Origin: Sphingomonas taxi
GTDB taxonomy: Bacteria > Pseudomonadota > Alphaproteobacteria > Sphingomonadales > Sphingomonadaceae
Direction of reading: 5' to 3'
DNA length: 64,000 nt
Assembly (NCBI RefSeq): GCF_000764535.1
Contig: NZ_CP009571.1
Span: forward strand, 2,103,001-2,167,000
The position numbers and the translations under genes are program-made. The notes below the pieces were generated by a model. It was given only the letters and a program-made list of their open reading frames with translations, was not told the origin of the DNA and did not search any database. Positions 25,958-35,087 of the stretch are shown in pieces (within the stretch, counting starts at the first letter, position 1; every line of letters begins with the position of its first letter).

Positions 25958-26412
25958 CGGCCGCGCACGAACTGTCGATCACCCGCCTGATCGACGCGCC
26001 GGTCGCCGCCGTATGGCGGGCATGGACCGAGGATACCGGCGCGTGGTTCTGCCCCAAGCCCTGGACCGCCGAATTCGTAACGCAGGAGCTCGTCGCCGGC
26101 GGCCGTTCGCAGATCGTCATGCGCGGCCCCGGCGGCGAGGAAAACCGGCTCGAGGGCGTGTATCTCGAGGTGGTGCCGCAGGTGCGGATCGTCGCGACCG
26201 ACGCCTTCACCGCGGGCTGGCACCCCGCCGGCCCGTTCATGGTGCGGATCGATTCGTTCGCCGAAGAGGCCGGTGGCACGCGCTACACGGCGACCGCGCG
26301 GCACTGGACGGCGGAGGCGAAGGCCAGCCACGCCGCAATGGGGTTCGAGGCGGGGTGGAACGCCGCCGCCGACCAGTTGGAGGCGATCGCACGGCGCCTG
26401 GCGAGCGAATAG
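25954..26412 (+). CDS. SRPBCC/AHSA1-family protein
   Basis: A 152-residue START-like fold with the opening LSITRLIDAPVAAVWRAWTE and the closing HAAMGFEAGWNAAADQLEAI, which are typical of activator-of-Hsp90-type bacterial proteins. Such genes often sit beside VOC or DUF1428 genes. Here it overlaps the VOC gene by four bases (ATGA). Its function is not known beyond binding a hydrophobic ligand. Confidence 0.85.
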   Translation: MTAAHELSITRLIDAPVAAVWRAWTEDTGAWFCPKPWTAEFVTQELVAGGRSQIVMRGPGGEENRLEGVYLEVVPQVRIVATDAFTAGWHPAGPFMVRIDSFAEEAGGTRYTATARHWTAEAKASHAAMGFEAGWNAAADQLEAIARRLASE

Positions 26413-26425
26413 ACTACGCCCCCGA

Positions 26426-27034
26426 TCAGACGAAGGCCGGCGCCTGTCGCAATTGCTGATACGCCGCGATCACCGATTGCAGCCGCGCCTCGTGGCTGCG
26501 GTCGCCGCCGTTGCGGTCGGGGTGATATTGCCGCACCAGCTCCGAATAGCGTTTGCGCAGCGCCTGCCGGTCGGCATCCGCCGCCAGCCCCAGCACCTTG
26601 AGGCTCGCGCGATCCTGCCCCGACAGCGGCTTGCCGTCGTTCCGCTCGGGCGCGACCTCGCGACGGAAGCGCGCGCCGATCGCATCGAGCGGATCGTTGA
26701 AATCCGCCCAGCGCGGCCCCTGGTCGCCATAGCCCGCCCGCGCGAAGGCACGCGTCTCATTCTCCCAGCCCGCCATCGGCCGTTGCGCCTGATGGATCTC
26801 GTCGGCGGTCATGCCGTCGAAATAATTGTAGCGGCTGTTGAACGCGCGCACATGGTCGAGGCACATCCATCGGAATGCACCCGGCCCGTTGCCCGTCGCC
26901 GCGCCTTCCAGCGGCGGCGCGCGGAACTCGCCCGGCTCCTCGCATCCCGGTTCGGCGCAGACGCGGCCCTGGGCTTCCATCCGACCGTGGAACCGCGTCT
27001 GCGGCCGGTCCTTCTTCTCACTCGCGCGCGTCAC
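26426..27034 (-). CDS. J-domain protein of the BolA/cobaltochelatase neighbourhood
   Basis: A 202-residue DnaJ-family co-chaperone with the J domain at the C-terminus (about 143-197), including the H-P-D triad in QYHPDRNGG. The N-terminal half has a Cys pair (VCAEPGCEEPGEF) and the block FRWMCLDHVRAFNSRYNYFDGM. This C-terminal-J architecture is found next to bolA and cobS in many alphaproteobacteria. The start is GTG at 27034. It is divergent from bolA, with 40 bp between the starts. Confidence 0.85.
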   Translation of the reverse strand: MTRASEKKDRPQTRFHGRMEAQGRVCAEPGCEEPGEFRAPPLEGAATGNGPGAFRWMCLDHVRAFNSRYNYFDGMTADEIHQAQRPMAGWENETRAFARAGYGDQGPRWADFNDPLDAIGARFRREVAPERNDGKPLSGQDRASLKVLGLAADADRQALRKRYSELVRQYHPDRNGGDRSHEARLQSVIAAYQQLRQAPAFV

Positions 27035-27074
27035 GAACGCTCCCTAATTGGCGCAATGCCGATATATAGGCGCG

Positions 27075-27359
27075 ATGACCGACACCGCTACCGGCCCGCT
27101 CGCCGACATCATCGCCGCCCGTCTCACCGCCGCGCTCGCCCCCACCCATCTCGAGGTCAGCAATGACAGCCACCTCCACGCCGGCCATATGGGCGACGAC
27201 GGCACCGGCGAATCGCACTTCACCGTCCTCGTCGAAAGCCCTGCCTTCGCCGGCGCCAGCCGCGTCGCGCGCCAGCGTGCGGTGAACCATGCGCTCGCCG
27301 ATCTGTTGTCGACGCGCATCCACGCGCTCGCCATCAAGGCGCGCGCCCCCGGGGAGTAA
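27075..27359 (+). CDS. bolA: BolA-family protein
   Basis: A 94-residue class II KH-like fold. The conserved LEVSNDSHLHAGH holds the His expected to take part in Fe-S binding with monothiol glutaredoxin, followed by ESHFTVLVESPAF and RVARQRAVNHALADLL. BolA proteins help Fe-S cluster trafficking and affect cell shape and biofilm. The ATG at 27075 is chosen over an upstream in-frame codon. The GST gene follows after 4 bp. Confidence 0.92.
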   Translation: MTDTATGPLADIIAARLTAALAPTHLEVSNDSHLHAGHMGDDGTGESHFTVLVESPAFAGASRVARQRAVNHALADLLSTRIHALAIKARAPGE

Positions 27360-27363
27360 GCGC

Positions 27364-28077
27364 ATGGTCTATCGCTTGTGGTATTGGCCGACGATCCAGG
27401 GCCGCGGCGAGTTCGTCCGCCTCGCGCTCGAAGCCGCCGGCATTCCTTACGAGGATTGCGCCCGCACCCAGGGCGCCGAGGCGATGATGCAGGATCTCGC
27501 GGCGCGGGCGAAGACCGGCCGCGGCCCCTATGCTCCGCCCTATCTGGCGCTCGACGGCCATGCGATCGCGCAGGTCGCCAACATCCTCCACTATCTCGGC
27601 CAGCAGCACGATCTCGCGCCGTCCGGCCTCGCCGACCGCTACTGGCTCGACCAGCTGCAACTGACGATCGCCGACATCGTCGCCGAGGTGCACAACGTCC
27701 ATCACCCGGTCGCGATGATGGACTATTACGACGACCAGAAGCCCGAGGCCGCCCGCGCCGCCGCGCAGTTCCGCGACGAGCGCCTGCCCAAATATCTCGA
27801 CCATTTCGAGGCCGCCGCCGCGCAAGGGGCCGGCGACTGGCTGTTCGCCGATCGTTGGACCTATGGCGACACCTCGCTGTTCCAGCTCGTCGAGGGACTG
27901 CGCTACATGTTCCCCCAGCGGATGAAGACGCTGGCGCCGCGCTACCCCGCCCTCCTGCGCCTGCACGCCGCGGTCGCCGACCTGCCCGGCATCCGCGCCT
28001 ATCTGGCGAGCGAGCGCCGCCTGCCGTTCAACACCGACGGCATCTTCCGCCACTATCCCGAGCTCGACGCGGCGTAG
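27364..28077 (+). CDS. Glutathione S-transferase family protein
   Basis: 237 residues. The N-terminal thioredoxin-like domain (YRLWYWPTIQGRGEFVRLAL) resembles Sigma/Pi-type GSTs with Tyr near the start as the likely thiol activator, then AQVANILHYLGQQHDL with the glutathione-contacting region. The C-terminal helical domain includes WLFADRWTYGDTSLFQLVEGL. The ATG at 27364 lies four bases after bolA, so the two are co-transcribed. The substrate is not known. Confidence 0.88.
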   Translation: MVYRLWYWPTIQGRGEFVRLALEAAGIPYEDCARTQGAEAMMQDLAARAKTGRGPYAPPYLALDGHAIAQVANILHYLGQQHDLAPSGLADRYWLDQLQLTIADIVAEVHNVHHPVAMMDYYDDQKPEAARAAAQFRDERLPKYLDHFEAAAAQGAGDWLFADRWTYGDTSLFQLVEGLRYMFPQRMKTLAPRYPALLRLHAAVADLPGIRAYLASERRLPFNTDGIFRHYPELDAA

Positions 28078-28103
28078 CGCCCAAGACGCCCTTCTCCGAC
28101 CAA

Positions 28104-28172
28104 CCGTTCGTGCTGAGCCCGTCGAAGCACAGGTGAGTCTCAACGCCCTTCGACAGGCTCAGGGCGAACGGG
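28104..28172. repeat. Palindromic repeat, family D
   Basis: CCGTTCGTGCTGAGCCCGTC (with GAAGCAC) faces CGACAGGCTCAGGGCGAACG, forming an inverted element of about 69 bp. Elements of this TTCGTGCTGAG...CTCAGGGCGAA type are common between genes of sphingomonads. It lies between the GST and Nudix genes. Confidence 0.75.
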
Positions 28173-28263
28173 GGGGGCCGGACAAGCCCTTGGCAAGCGC
28201 GGAACATCACCGTTTCACCATTGCCGCCTTCGCGCCGCCGCCGCGACCGGTTAGGGTCCGCCT

Positions 28264-28713
28264 ATGGCCCGCATCCCCCGCCCCGCCGCACGCATCCTCC
28301 TCGTCGACGGCGAGGACCGCGTCCTGCTGATGCGCTTCACCCCGGACGATCGCCCGCCGCTCTGGTGCACCCCCGGCGGCGCGGTCGATCCCGGCGAGAG
28401 CTACGCGCAGGCCGCCCGCCGCGAATTGTGGGAGGAGGTCGGCCTCGACCTCGACTGCGGACCGGAGGTGGCGCAGCGCACCTGCGAATTCCTCACCTTC
28501 GAGCGCGTCGAAGTGATCGCCGACGAACGCTATTTCCGCGTCGACATCGACCAGCACGAGGTGAAGGCCGGCGCGCTCACCGAATTGGAGCAGCGCGTCC
28601 TCACCGGCTCGCGCTGGTTTGCGCGGGCCGAACTGGCCGATTGGCCCGAAACCATCTATCCTGCTGATCTCGAACAGCTTCTCAGCGAAACGGAGCCTGC
28701 CCGTGCTCGATGA
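28264..28713 (+). CDS. Nudix hydrolase
   Basis: 149 residues with a complete Nudix box at 38-60: G38-G-x-V-D-P-G-E-S, then R52-R-E-L-W-E-E-V-G-L. It hydrolyses a nucleoside diphosphate linked to another group; the exact substrate (mutagenic dNTP, ADP-ribose or other) cannot be read. It overlaps the pirin gene by 11 bases, so the two form an operon. Confidence 0.88.
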   Translation: MARIPRPAARILLVDGEDRVLLMRFTPDDRPPLWCTPGGAVDPGESYAQAARRELWEEVGLDLDCGPEVAQRTCEFLTFERVEVIADERYFRVDIDQHEVKAGALTELEQRVLTGSRWFARAELADWPETIYPADLEQLLSETEPARAR

Positions 28714-29602
28714 CTTCGTGCTCCAGACGATCACCCCGGTCACCCACGACCTCGGCGGCTTCAAGGTTCACCGCACCCTCCCCAACAAGGAGCGGACGAT
28801 GGTCGGCCCGTTCCTGTTCTTCGACCAGATGGGGCCGGCGCATCTCGAGATCGGCAACGGCATCGACGTGCGGCCGCACCCGCATATCAACCTCGCGACC
28901 GTGACCTATCTGTTCGACGGGGCGATCGACCATCGCGATTCGCTCGGCACCCGCCAGCGGATCGAACCCGGCGCGGTCAATCTGATGACCGCGGGCCATG
29001 GCATCGTCCATTCGGAACGCTCGCCCGGCGACGAGCGGGAGGCCGGCCCGGCGCTGTCCGGCATCCAGACCTGGCTCGCGCTGCCCGAGGCGCAGGAGGA
29101 GATGGCGCCCGGCTTCGAACATGTCGCCAAGGCGGGATTGCCGACGATCGCCGCGCACGGCGCCCGCGCGCGCATCATCATGGGCGATCTGTGGGGCCAG
29201 CGCGCGCCGACCACCACCTATGCCGGCACGATCTACGCCGACATCGCGCTCGACCCCGGCGCGAGCGTGCCGATCGACGCCGCCGCCGAGGAACGCGCGG
29301 TCTATCTCGCGATGGGCGAGGCGACGCTGGAGGGCGTGCCGCTCGAACCGATGAAGCTCTACGTGCTGCGTCCGGGCATCGCCGCGACGCTGCGCTCGGG
29401 CAGCGGCGGTCGCGCGATGCTGGCGGGCGGCGACGCCTTCCGCACCCCGCGCCACGTCTGGTGGAATTTCGTCTCGTCGAGCCGCGAGCGGATCAACGAA
29501 GCCAAACGCGCATGGAGGGCGGGCGAATTTCCCGTCGTCCCCGGCGACGACAAGGAATGGATCCCCATCCCCGAAGTGCCGAATACGGTGAGCTATCCCT
29601 GA
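28703..29602 (+). CDS. Pirin-family protein
   Basis: A bicupin of 299 residues. The metal site of pirins is complete: H59, H61 (RPHPHINLAT), H103 and E105 (GHGIVHSE). Bacterial pirins include quercetinases and redox-related regulators. The start is taken as GTG at 28703, overlapping the Nudix stop, which gives the usual N-terminus (…LQTITPVTHDLGGFKVHRTLP). The C-terminal half carries WWNFVSSSRERI, typical of the family. Confidence 0.88.
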   Translation: MLDDFVLQTITPVTHDLGGFKVHRTLPNKERTMVGPFLFFDQMGPAHLEIGNGIDVRPHPHINLATVTYLFDGAIDHRDSLGTRQRIEPGAVNLMTAGHGIVHSERSPGDEREAGPALSGIQTWLALPEAQEEMAPGFEHVAKAGLPTIAAHGARARIIMGDLWGQRAPTTTYAGTIYADIALDPGASVPIDAAAEERAVYLAMGEATLEGVPLEPMKLYVLRPGIAATLRSGSGGRAMLAGGDAFRTPRHVWWNFVSSSRERINEAKRAWRAGEFPVVPGDDKEWIPIPEVPNTVSYP

Positions 29603-29669
29603 CCTCCTCTGTCCTCCCCGCCGCCGCGGGGATGACGAAACAGGGACGGCGCAGCAACAGGAGAGCCTC

Positions 29670-30551
29670 ATGACCCCAGCGGTACAGCGCATCGCCCTTC
29701 CCACCGGCGTCGAACTCGACGTCGCCATCGCCGGCGCGCCCGACCGGCCACCGGTGATCCTGCTCCACGGCTTTCCCGAATCGCACCGGACGTGGCGCGG
29801 CATCCTGCCCGACCTCGCCCGCGACCGTTATGTGATCGCCCCCGACCAGCGCGGCTTCGCCCGATCCTCGAAGCCCGAGGGCGTCGAGGCCTATGCCGCC
29901 GACAGGATCCTCGCCGACCTCATCGCGCTCGCCGATCACCTGAACATCGACCGGTTCACGCTGGTCGGCCACGACTGGGGCGGCGCGATCGCGTGGATGG
30001 CGGCGCTCGCCCGCCCCGACCGCGTCGCGCGGCTGGTGATCGTCAACGCGCCGCACCCCTATCTCTTCCAGCGCGCGCTGTTCGACGAACCCGAACAGCG
30101 CAAGGCGAGCCAATATATCACCCGCTTCCGCGACACGACGATCGACCGCGGCCTGACCGGCGCCGGCCTCGAGAAGTTCCTCGGCTCGACCTTCGCGCAT
30201 CACGTCACCCACGCCATCGCCGGCGCCGACAAGGCCGCCTATCTCGACGAATGGTCGCAGCCGGGCGCGATGACCGCGATGCTCAACTGGTATCGCGCCT
30301 CCACCGTCATCGTCCCCACGATGGACGAGGCGCCGCCCCGCCCCGCTTTCCTCGATCGTCCCTTCCCGCCGGTAACGCAGGACACTTTGGTGATCTGGGG
30401 GATGCGCGATTCGGCGCTGCTGCCGGTGCTGGTCGACGATCTCGGCCCCTATGTGCCGAAGCTGACGGTCGAGAAGATCGACGCCGGCCATTTCGTGCCA
30501 TGGGAAAAGCCTGAAGCGGTCGTCGCGGCGATGCGGCGTTGGCATATTTAA
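29670..30551 (+). CDS. Alpha/beta hydrolase, epoxide-hydrolase/haloacetate-dehalogenase type
   Basis: 293 residues. The HGFPES oxyanion loop (33-38) and the nucleophile elbow G100-H-D102-W-G-G use Asp as nucleophile, as in epoxide hydrolases and haloalkanoate dehalogenases. The catalytic His is in DAGHFVPWEKPE near residue 270. The cap domain lies between about 130 and 215. A GGAG-type site precedes the ATG. Which reaction it performs cannot be decided from motifs alone. Confidence 0.88.
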   Translation: MTPAVQRIALPTGVELDVAIAGAPDRPPVILLHGFPESHRTWRGILPDLARDRYVIAPDQRGFARSSKPEGVEAYAADRILADLIALADHLNIDRFTLVGHDWGGAIAWMAALARPDRVARLVIVNAPHPYLFQRALFDEPEQRKASQYITRFRDTTIDRGLTGAGLEKFLGSTFAHHVTHAIAGADKAAYLDEWSQPGAMTAMLNWYRASTVIVPTMDEAPPRPAFLDRPFPPVTQDTLVIWGMRDSALLPVLVDDLGPYVPKLTVEKIDAGHFVPWEKPEAVVAAMRRWHI

Positions 30552-30683
30552 GGGCGCGTGCGAACCGCCAGCTTTCGTTTTGCTGACCAAAACATTCCTC
30601 GTGCGTTCAGCCGCCTAGGCGGAAAAGGCCGCCATGCTCTTCGCCGTCCCGACGGCCGAAGCGCGCCATAGAGGAGAGTTACG

Positions 30684-31166
30684 ATGCGTAAGATCATCAT
30701 CGCCGCCATCGCCGCCGCGACCGTCCTGCCCGCCGCCGCGGCGAGCGCGCAGAGCGCCCGTGAGGTCCGTCAGAGCGAACGCGAAGTCCGCCAGAGCGAG
30801 CGCGATCTCGCCCGCGCCCGCGCCTATGGCGACCGCGGCGACATCCGCGAGGCGCGCCGCGAGGTCCGCGAGGATCGCCGCGAACTGCGCGAGGACTGGC
30901 GCGACTATCGCCGCACGCACGGCGACGTCTATCGCCGCGGCGTCTATGCCGGTCCGCGAGGCTATCGCTACCGTCCGGTGAACGTCGGCTATCGCTTCGC
31001 GCCGGAATATTACGGCCAGCGCTACTGGATCAACGATTACGGCACCTATCGCCTGCCGCGTCCGGGCTTCGGCTATCAGCGCTGGGTCCGCTACGGCAAC
31101 GACGTCGTGCTGGTCGACACCCGCTCGGGCCGCGCGGTGCAGGTCTACAACCGCTTCTTCTATTGA
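30684..31166 (+). CDS. RcnB-family periplasmic protein
   Basis: 160 residues with a clear signal peptide (1-23, ending ASA-Q) followed by an Arg/Glu repeat helix (REVRQSEREVRQSERDLAR) that is strongly charged and probably coiled. The RcnB domain follows at the C-terminus: YYGQRYWINDYGTYRLPRP and QRWVRYGNDVVLVDTRSG. RcnB of E. coli modulates Ni/Co export; a metal link here is inference. It has a good GAGGAG ribosome-binding site. Confidence 0.82.
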   Translation: MRKIIIAAIAAATVLPAAAASAQSAREVRQSEREVRQSERDLARARAYGDRGDIREARREVREDRRELREDWRDYRRTHGDVYRRGVYAGPRGYRYRPVNVGYRFAPEYYGQRYWINDYGTYRLPRPGFGYQRWVRYGNDVVLVDTRSGRAVQVYNRFFY

Positions 31167-31221
31167 TGATCGGGGCGGGAAGGGTTCGCGCCCTTCCCGC
31201 CGACGATCACTATCCCCTGTT

Positions 31222-31324
31222 CGTCATCCCGGCGAACGCCGGGACCCATGGTTTCGGTGTCGTCGGCGAGGCGCGATGCGGCAGCGATGCGCATCCATGG
31301 GTCCCGGCTTTCGCCGGGATGACG
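31222..31324. repeat. Palindromic repeat, family C copy 1
   Basis: CGTCATCCCGGCGAACGCCG (arm to 31250, GGGACCCATGG) faces CCATGGGTCCCGGCTTTCGC (31295-31324), giving a 103-bp element. It lies between the RcnB gene and the convergent DUF2332 gene. Confidence 0.85.
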
Positions 31325-31346
31325 GAAACAGGGAATCTTATCCCTT

Positions 31347-32447
31347 TCAATCCGCCTCATACGCCCCGCGCCGCATCACATAGTCGCGCGTCTCATACGG
31401 CGCCGCCAACCCTTCGACCCACGCGCCATGCGCATGGGTCAGCGCCACCAGCTCCATCGCCGTCTTGCCCGGCCAGCCGCGCACGCGCACCTCGTGGCGG
31501 TGGAGATCGCGGTTCGGCTCCATCATCACCCAGCCGAGCGGCCGGTCCGCGCTCGCCCGAGCCCCCGCCGCCGCCATCGCCGCGACGATCCGCGCCCGCC
31601 CCGCGGCCGGAAGATACTGCCACACCACCGAATGCATCAGCACCCGCGTCACCCCCGCCGCCTGCGGCTCGGCGAGCCGCGCCTCGACCCAGTCGGCCGC
31701 ATCGCCCTGCACCAGATCGACGCCGACACGCCGCACCTCGCCGATCGCCGCGGCGAGCCGCGCGAGTCGCTCCTGCGCATCGACCCAGACATAGGCCTCG
31801 AGCCGCGCCGCCTGCGCCGGATCGCCGACATCGACCGGCGCGATGTCGACGCCGCGCGCACCCACCACGTCGACCGTCGCCACGGGCGGCGCCACGCCAC
31901 GCCATTCCGGCACGATCCGCACCGCCGCATCCTCCGGCCCGACCGTCACGCCCCCGAGATCGAAGCGGTAGCGCCCGAGCATCAGGTTGAGCCCCGCGCT
32001 CGACCCGATCTCCAGCACCTCGACGCGCGGCCCGAACCGCGTCGCGAGATGCAGCAGCCCGGTCATCAGCCCGGCCGACCGCGCCGCCTCGTTGGTCTGC
32101 GGCGGCCCGTCGAGCCACGGCAGCAGCGCCGCGTCGTGGTCGCGGACCACGCGCCCGAGCGTTGCCGCGACCGCCGCCTCATCGGTCACGACGCCGTCGA
32201 ACACGCGCGACAGGTCGGCATCCGCGCCCGCACGATGCAATGCATGCAGCCCGCCGACCAGCCGCAGCACCACCGCATCCGCCACCGGCTCGCCCGGCCA
32301 GTCGAGCACCCGCCGCCCGGTCTCCGTCGACCGATCGAGCGCCTGCCCCAGCGCCACGCAGACGCGCGCCGTCACCGGCGCCGCCATCGCCGCGCAATAG
32401 CCCGCCTGCACCGCAAATGCCGCCCGATTCTCCGCTTCGCCCGCCAT
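31347..32447 (-). CDS. DUF2332 family protein
   Basis: 366 residues. The family is uncharacterised. The sequence has a methyltransferase-like glycine motif ([16 protein letters not shown]) followed by an acidic DIAPVDVGD and a conserved [11 protein letters not shown] block, so a Rossmann fold is likely. The Met at 32447 ([14 protein letters not shown]) is the family start. It is divergent from hisG with about 60 bp between starts. Confidence 0.82.
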   Translation of the reverse strand: MAGEAENRAAFAVQAGYCAAMAAPVTARVCVALGQALDRSTETGRRVLDWPGEPVADAVVLRLVGGLHALHRAGADADLSRVFDGVVTDEAAVAATLGRVVRDHDAALLPWLDGPPQTNEAARSAGLMTGLLHLATRFGPRVEVLEIGSSAGLNLMLGRYRFDLGGVTVGPEDAAVRIVPEWRGVAPPVATVDVVGARGVDIAPVDVGDPAQAARLEAYVWVDAQERLARLAAAIGEVRRVGVDLVQGDAADWVEARLAEPQAAGVTRVLMHSVVWQYLPAAGRARIVAAMAAAGARASADRPLGWVMMEPNRDLHRHEVRVRGWPGKTAMELVALTHAHGAWVEGLAAPYETRDYVMRRGAYEAD

Positions 32448-32508
32448 CGACTCGCCTCCTCGTCGCGCTCTGTTGCGCCCACCCCTGCCCGCCAGTAAAG
32501 CCCGGGCC

Positions 32509-33174
32509 GTGTCGACACCCCCCTTAGTCATCGCCGTGCCGAAAGGCCGTATCCTCGCCGAGGCGCTGCCGCTGCTCGCGCGCGCCGGCATCCACCCCGA
32601 AGCCGCGTTCGGCGACGAGAACAGTCGCGCGCTGCGCTTCGCCACCGACGTGCCGCATATCGAGCTGATCCGCGTCCGCGCCTTCGACGTCGCGACCTTC
32701 GTCGCGCACGGCGCCGCGCAGCTCGGCATCGTCGGGTCGGACGTGCTCGCCGAATTCGCTTATTCGGAACTCTATGCGCCGGTCGACCTCGGCATCGGCC
32801 ATTGCCGCATCTCGGTCGCCGAGCCCGCCGCGATGGCCGCGACCGACGATCCGCGCGGCTGGAGCCACGTTCGCGTCGCCACCAAATATCCGCACACCAC
32901 CGCCGCGCATTTCGCCGCGCGCGGCGTCCAGGCCGAATGCGTCAAGCTCAACGGCGCGATGGAGCTGGCGCCGACGCTCGGCCTCGCGCCGCGCATCGTC
33001 GACCTCGTCTCCTCGGGCAAGACGCTCAAGGAGAACGGCCTCGTCGAGGTCGAGGTGATCGCCGAGGTCACCAGCCGCCTGATCGTCAACCGCGCCGCGA
33101 TGAAGACCCGGCCCGAGGTCGTGCCGCTGGTCGAGGCGTTCCGCCGCGCCGTCGCGCAGGAACAGGCGGCATGA
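32509..33174 (+). CDS. hisG: ATP phosphoribosyltransferase, short form
   Basis: First step of histidine synthesis, joining ATP and PRPP. The 221-residue protein is the short HisG without the C-terminal regulatory domain, so it needs the HisZ partner, which is not in this window. Motifs are [17 protein letters not shown] at the start, [10 protein letters not shown], and the PRPP-binding region [17 protein letters not shown]. The start is taken as GTG at 32509, preceded by no closer ATG. It overlaps hisD by four bases. Confidence 0.93.
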   Translation: MSTPPLVIAVPKGRILAEALPLLARAGIHPEAAFGDENSRALRFATDVPHIELIRVRAFDVATFVAHGAAQLGIVGSDVLAEFAYSELYAPVDLGIGHCRISVAEPAAMAATDDPRGWSHVRVATKYPHTTAAHFAARGVQAECVKLNGAMELAPTLGLAPRIVDLVSSGKTLKENGLVEVEVIAEVTSRLIVNRAAMKTRPEVVPLVEAFRRAVAQEQAA

Positions 33175-34466
33175 TCCGCCTCGACACCCGCGACGCCGGC
33201 TTCGCCGACGCCTTCACCGCCTTGGTCGAGGGCCGCCGCGAAGCCTCCGCCGACGTCACCCGCGACGTCGCCGCGATCATCCGCGCCGTCCGCGACGACG
33301 GCGAGGCCGCGGTCGAAGCCTTCACCCGCAAGCTCGACCGCCACGATCTCGCCGAAACCGGCTGGCGCATCGAACCCGCCACCTGCGCCGCCGCCTATGC
33401 CGCGCTCGACCCATCGTTGCGCGACGCGCTCGACCTCGCCGCCGCACGCATCCGCGCCTATCACGAGCGCCAGAAGCCCACCGACAGCGATTATGTCGAC
33501 GAGGCCGGCGTCCGCCTCGGCGCGCGCTGGCGCGGCGTCGACGCGGCGGGCCTCTACGTTCCCGGCGGCCGCGCCGCCTACCCGTCGTCGCTGCTGATGA
33601 ACGCCATCCCCGCCAAGGTCGCGGGCGTCGGCCGGCTGGTGATGGTCACGCCGACGCCCGACGGCCAGATCAACGATCTCGTCCTCGCCGCCGCGCATCT
33701 CGCCGGGGTGGACGAGGTGTGGCGGATCGGCGGTGCGCAGGCGATCGCCGCGCTCGCCTACGGCGCCGGCCGCATCCTGCCGGTCGACGTCGTCACCGGC
33801 CCGGGCAATGCCTGGGTCGCCGAGGCCAAGCGCCAGGTCTATGGCGTCGTCGGAATCGACATGGTCGCCGGCCCCAGCGAGATCGTCGTCGTCGCCGATG
33901 CGCTGAACGACCCGCAATGGACCGCCGCCGACCTGCTCAGCCAGGCCGAGCACGACGTCACCACGCAGTCGATCCTGTTCACCGACGACGCCGCTTATGC
34001 CGACCGCGTCGCGGCGGCGGTCGACGAGGAACTGGCGATCCTGCCCACCGCCGCGGTCGCCCGCGCCGCTTGGGACGCCAATGGCGCGATCATCGTCGTC
34101 GAATCGCTCGATGCCGCCTGCCCGCTGGTCGACCGCCTCGCGCCGGAGCATCTCCAGCTCGCCGTCGACGACCCGCAAGCGCTGTTCGACCGCGTCCGCC
34201 ATGCCGGCAGCGTCTTCCTCGGCCGCCACACGCCGGAAGCGATCGGGGACTATGTTGCCGGCCCCAACCACGTCCTCCCGACGGGCCGCCGCGCCCGCTT
34301 CGCCAGCGGCCTGTCGGTGCTCGACTTCATGAAGCGCACCAGCTTCCTCGGGCTGGACGAGGCCGCGCTGGCGAAGCTCGGCCCCGCGACGGTCGCCCTC
34401 GCCCACGCCGAAGGCCTGCCCGCGCATGCGCGTTCGGTGGCGTTGCGGTTGCGGCTCAATCGGTAG
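33171..34466 (+). CDS. hisD: Histidinol dehydrogenase
   Basis: Last two oxidations of histidine synthesis, from L-histidinol to L-histidine with NAD and zinc. The 431 residues include [48 protein letters not shown], the zinc/catalytic Q-A-E-H-D segment, the LAPEHLQL motif with the active-site Glu-His, and the C-terminal [14 protein letters not shown]. The ATG overlaps the hisG stop. Its last 76 codons are repeated immediately downstream as a broken copy. Confidence 0.96.
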   Translation: MIRLDTRDAGFADAFTALVEGRREASADVTRDVAAIIRAVRDDGEAAVEAFTRKLDRHDLAETGWRIEPATCAAAYAALDPSLRDALDLAAARIRAYHERQKPTDSDYVDEAGVRLGARWRGVDAAGLYVPGGRAAYPSSLLMNAIPAKVAGVGRLVMVTPTPDGQINDLVLAAAHLAGVDEVWRIGGAQAIAALAYGAGRILPVDVVTGPGNAWVAEAKRQVYGVVGIDMVAGPSEIVVVADALNDPQWTAADLLSQAEHDVTTQSILFTDDAAYADRVAAAVDEELAILPTAAVARAAWDANGAIIVVESLDAACPLVDRLAPEHLQLAVDDPQALFDRVRHAGSVFLGRHTPEAIGDYVAGPNHVLPTGRRARFASGLSVLDFMKRTSFLGLDEAALAKLGPATVALAHAEGLPAHARSVALRLRLNR

Positions 34467-34586
34467 AAGATTTTGTTCGCGCAGAGGCGCAGAGACGCAG
34501 AGATGATGTGGGTGGGAAGCCCGGCTGCCCCGATCACGGCCCACTAACCCGGCGCCGCCGGGAGCAGGCGCTACGCTCCTTCCAAG
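34240..34586 (+). repeat. Tandem duplication unit 1 (hisD 3' end plus downstream)
   Basis: A 347-bp unit that starts inside hisD (AAG|CGATCGG) and runs past its stop to CTCCTTCCAAG. The next 347 bp repeat it without net length change, with about 30 substitutions. Both borders share AAG, a possible recombination microhomology. Confidence 0.88.
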
Positions 34587-34813
34587 CGATCGGCGACTAT
34601 GTCGCCGGCCCTAACCACGTCCTGCCAACGGGCCGCCGCGCCCGCTTCGCCAGTGGCCTGTCGGTGCTCGACTTCATGAAGCGCACCAGCTTACTCGGGC
34701 TCGACGAGGCCGCGCTGGCGAAACTCGGCCCCGCCACCGTCCCCCTCGCCCACGCCAAGGGCCTACCCGCGCATGCCCGCTCGGTGGCGTTGCGGTTACG
34801 GCTCAATCGGTAG
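34587..34813 (+). pseudogene. hisD C-terminal remnant (duplicated tail)
   Basis: The second copy encodes 75 codons matching the end of HisD, with the same stop. Of 17 codon differences from copy 1 inside this stretch, I count 14 as synonymous and three as changing the protein (Phe to Leu, Ala to Pro, Glu to Lys). It has no start codon of its own that would give a full enzyme, so it is a fragment. An excess of silent changes means the two sequences diverged while under protein-level selection. Confidence 0.85.
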
Positions 34814-34933
34814 AAGATTTTGTTCGCGCAGAGACACAGAGACGCGGAGATGATGTAGGTGGGAAGCCCGGCTGCCCCGATCACGGCCCGCTAACCCGGC
34901 GCCGCCCGGGGCAGGCGCTACGCTCCTTCCAAG
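34587..34933 (+). repeat. Tandem duplication unit 2
   Basis: Second 347-bp copy, covering the hisD remnant and the 120 bp after it (…GGTGGGAAGCCCGGCTGCCC…CGCTACGCTCCTTCCAAG). With the flanking inverted arm it accounts for most of the 620-bp non-coding stretch between hisD and the fasciclin gene. Confidence 0.88.
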
Positions 34934-35087
34934 TGAAACCTCTCCGCGCCTCTGCGCCTCTGCGCGAACAAAATCCTTCTTCGCGCCTTCGCGTGAATCA
35001 ATTCAGCGTCAAAGCATCCCCGGCCACGTCGCCGACGTACCTCTCATCAGCAACCCGCAAAGGGTGCGCCAAGAGAAGGATGCTCCC

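Larger units (their letters stand above)
34467..34984. repeat. Inverted arms of the GCGCAGAGG type around the duplication
   Basis: GAAGATTTTGTTCGCGCAGA (just after each hisD stop, near 34469 and 34816, continuing GGCGCAGAGACGC) is matched in inverted orientation at about 34941-34980 (GCGCCTCTGCGCGAACAAAA then TCCTTC). The arms can form a long stem. This GCGCAGAGRCGCAGAG sequence is a common intergenic motif in Gram-negative genomes. Confidence 0.7.

Noticed and set aside
34587..34813. A second, functional hisD-like gene
   Set aside because: Only the last 75 codons are present and the frame upstream is not hisD in that register, so it is a fragment.
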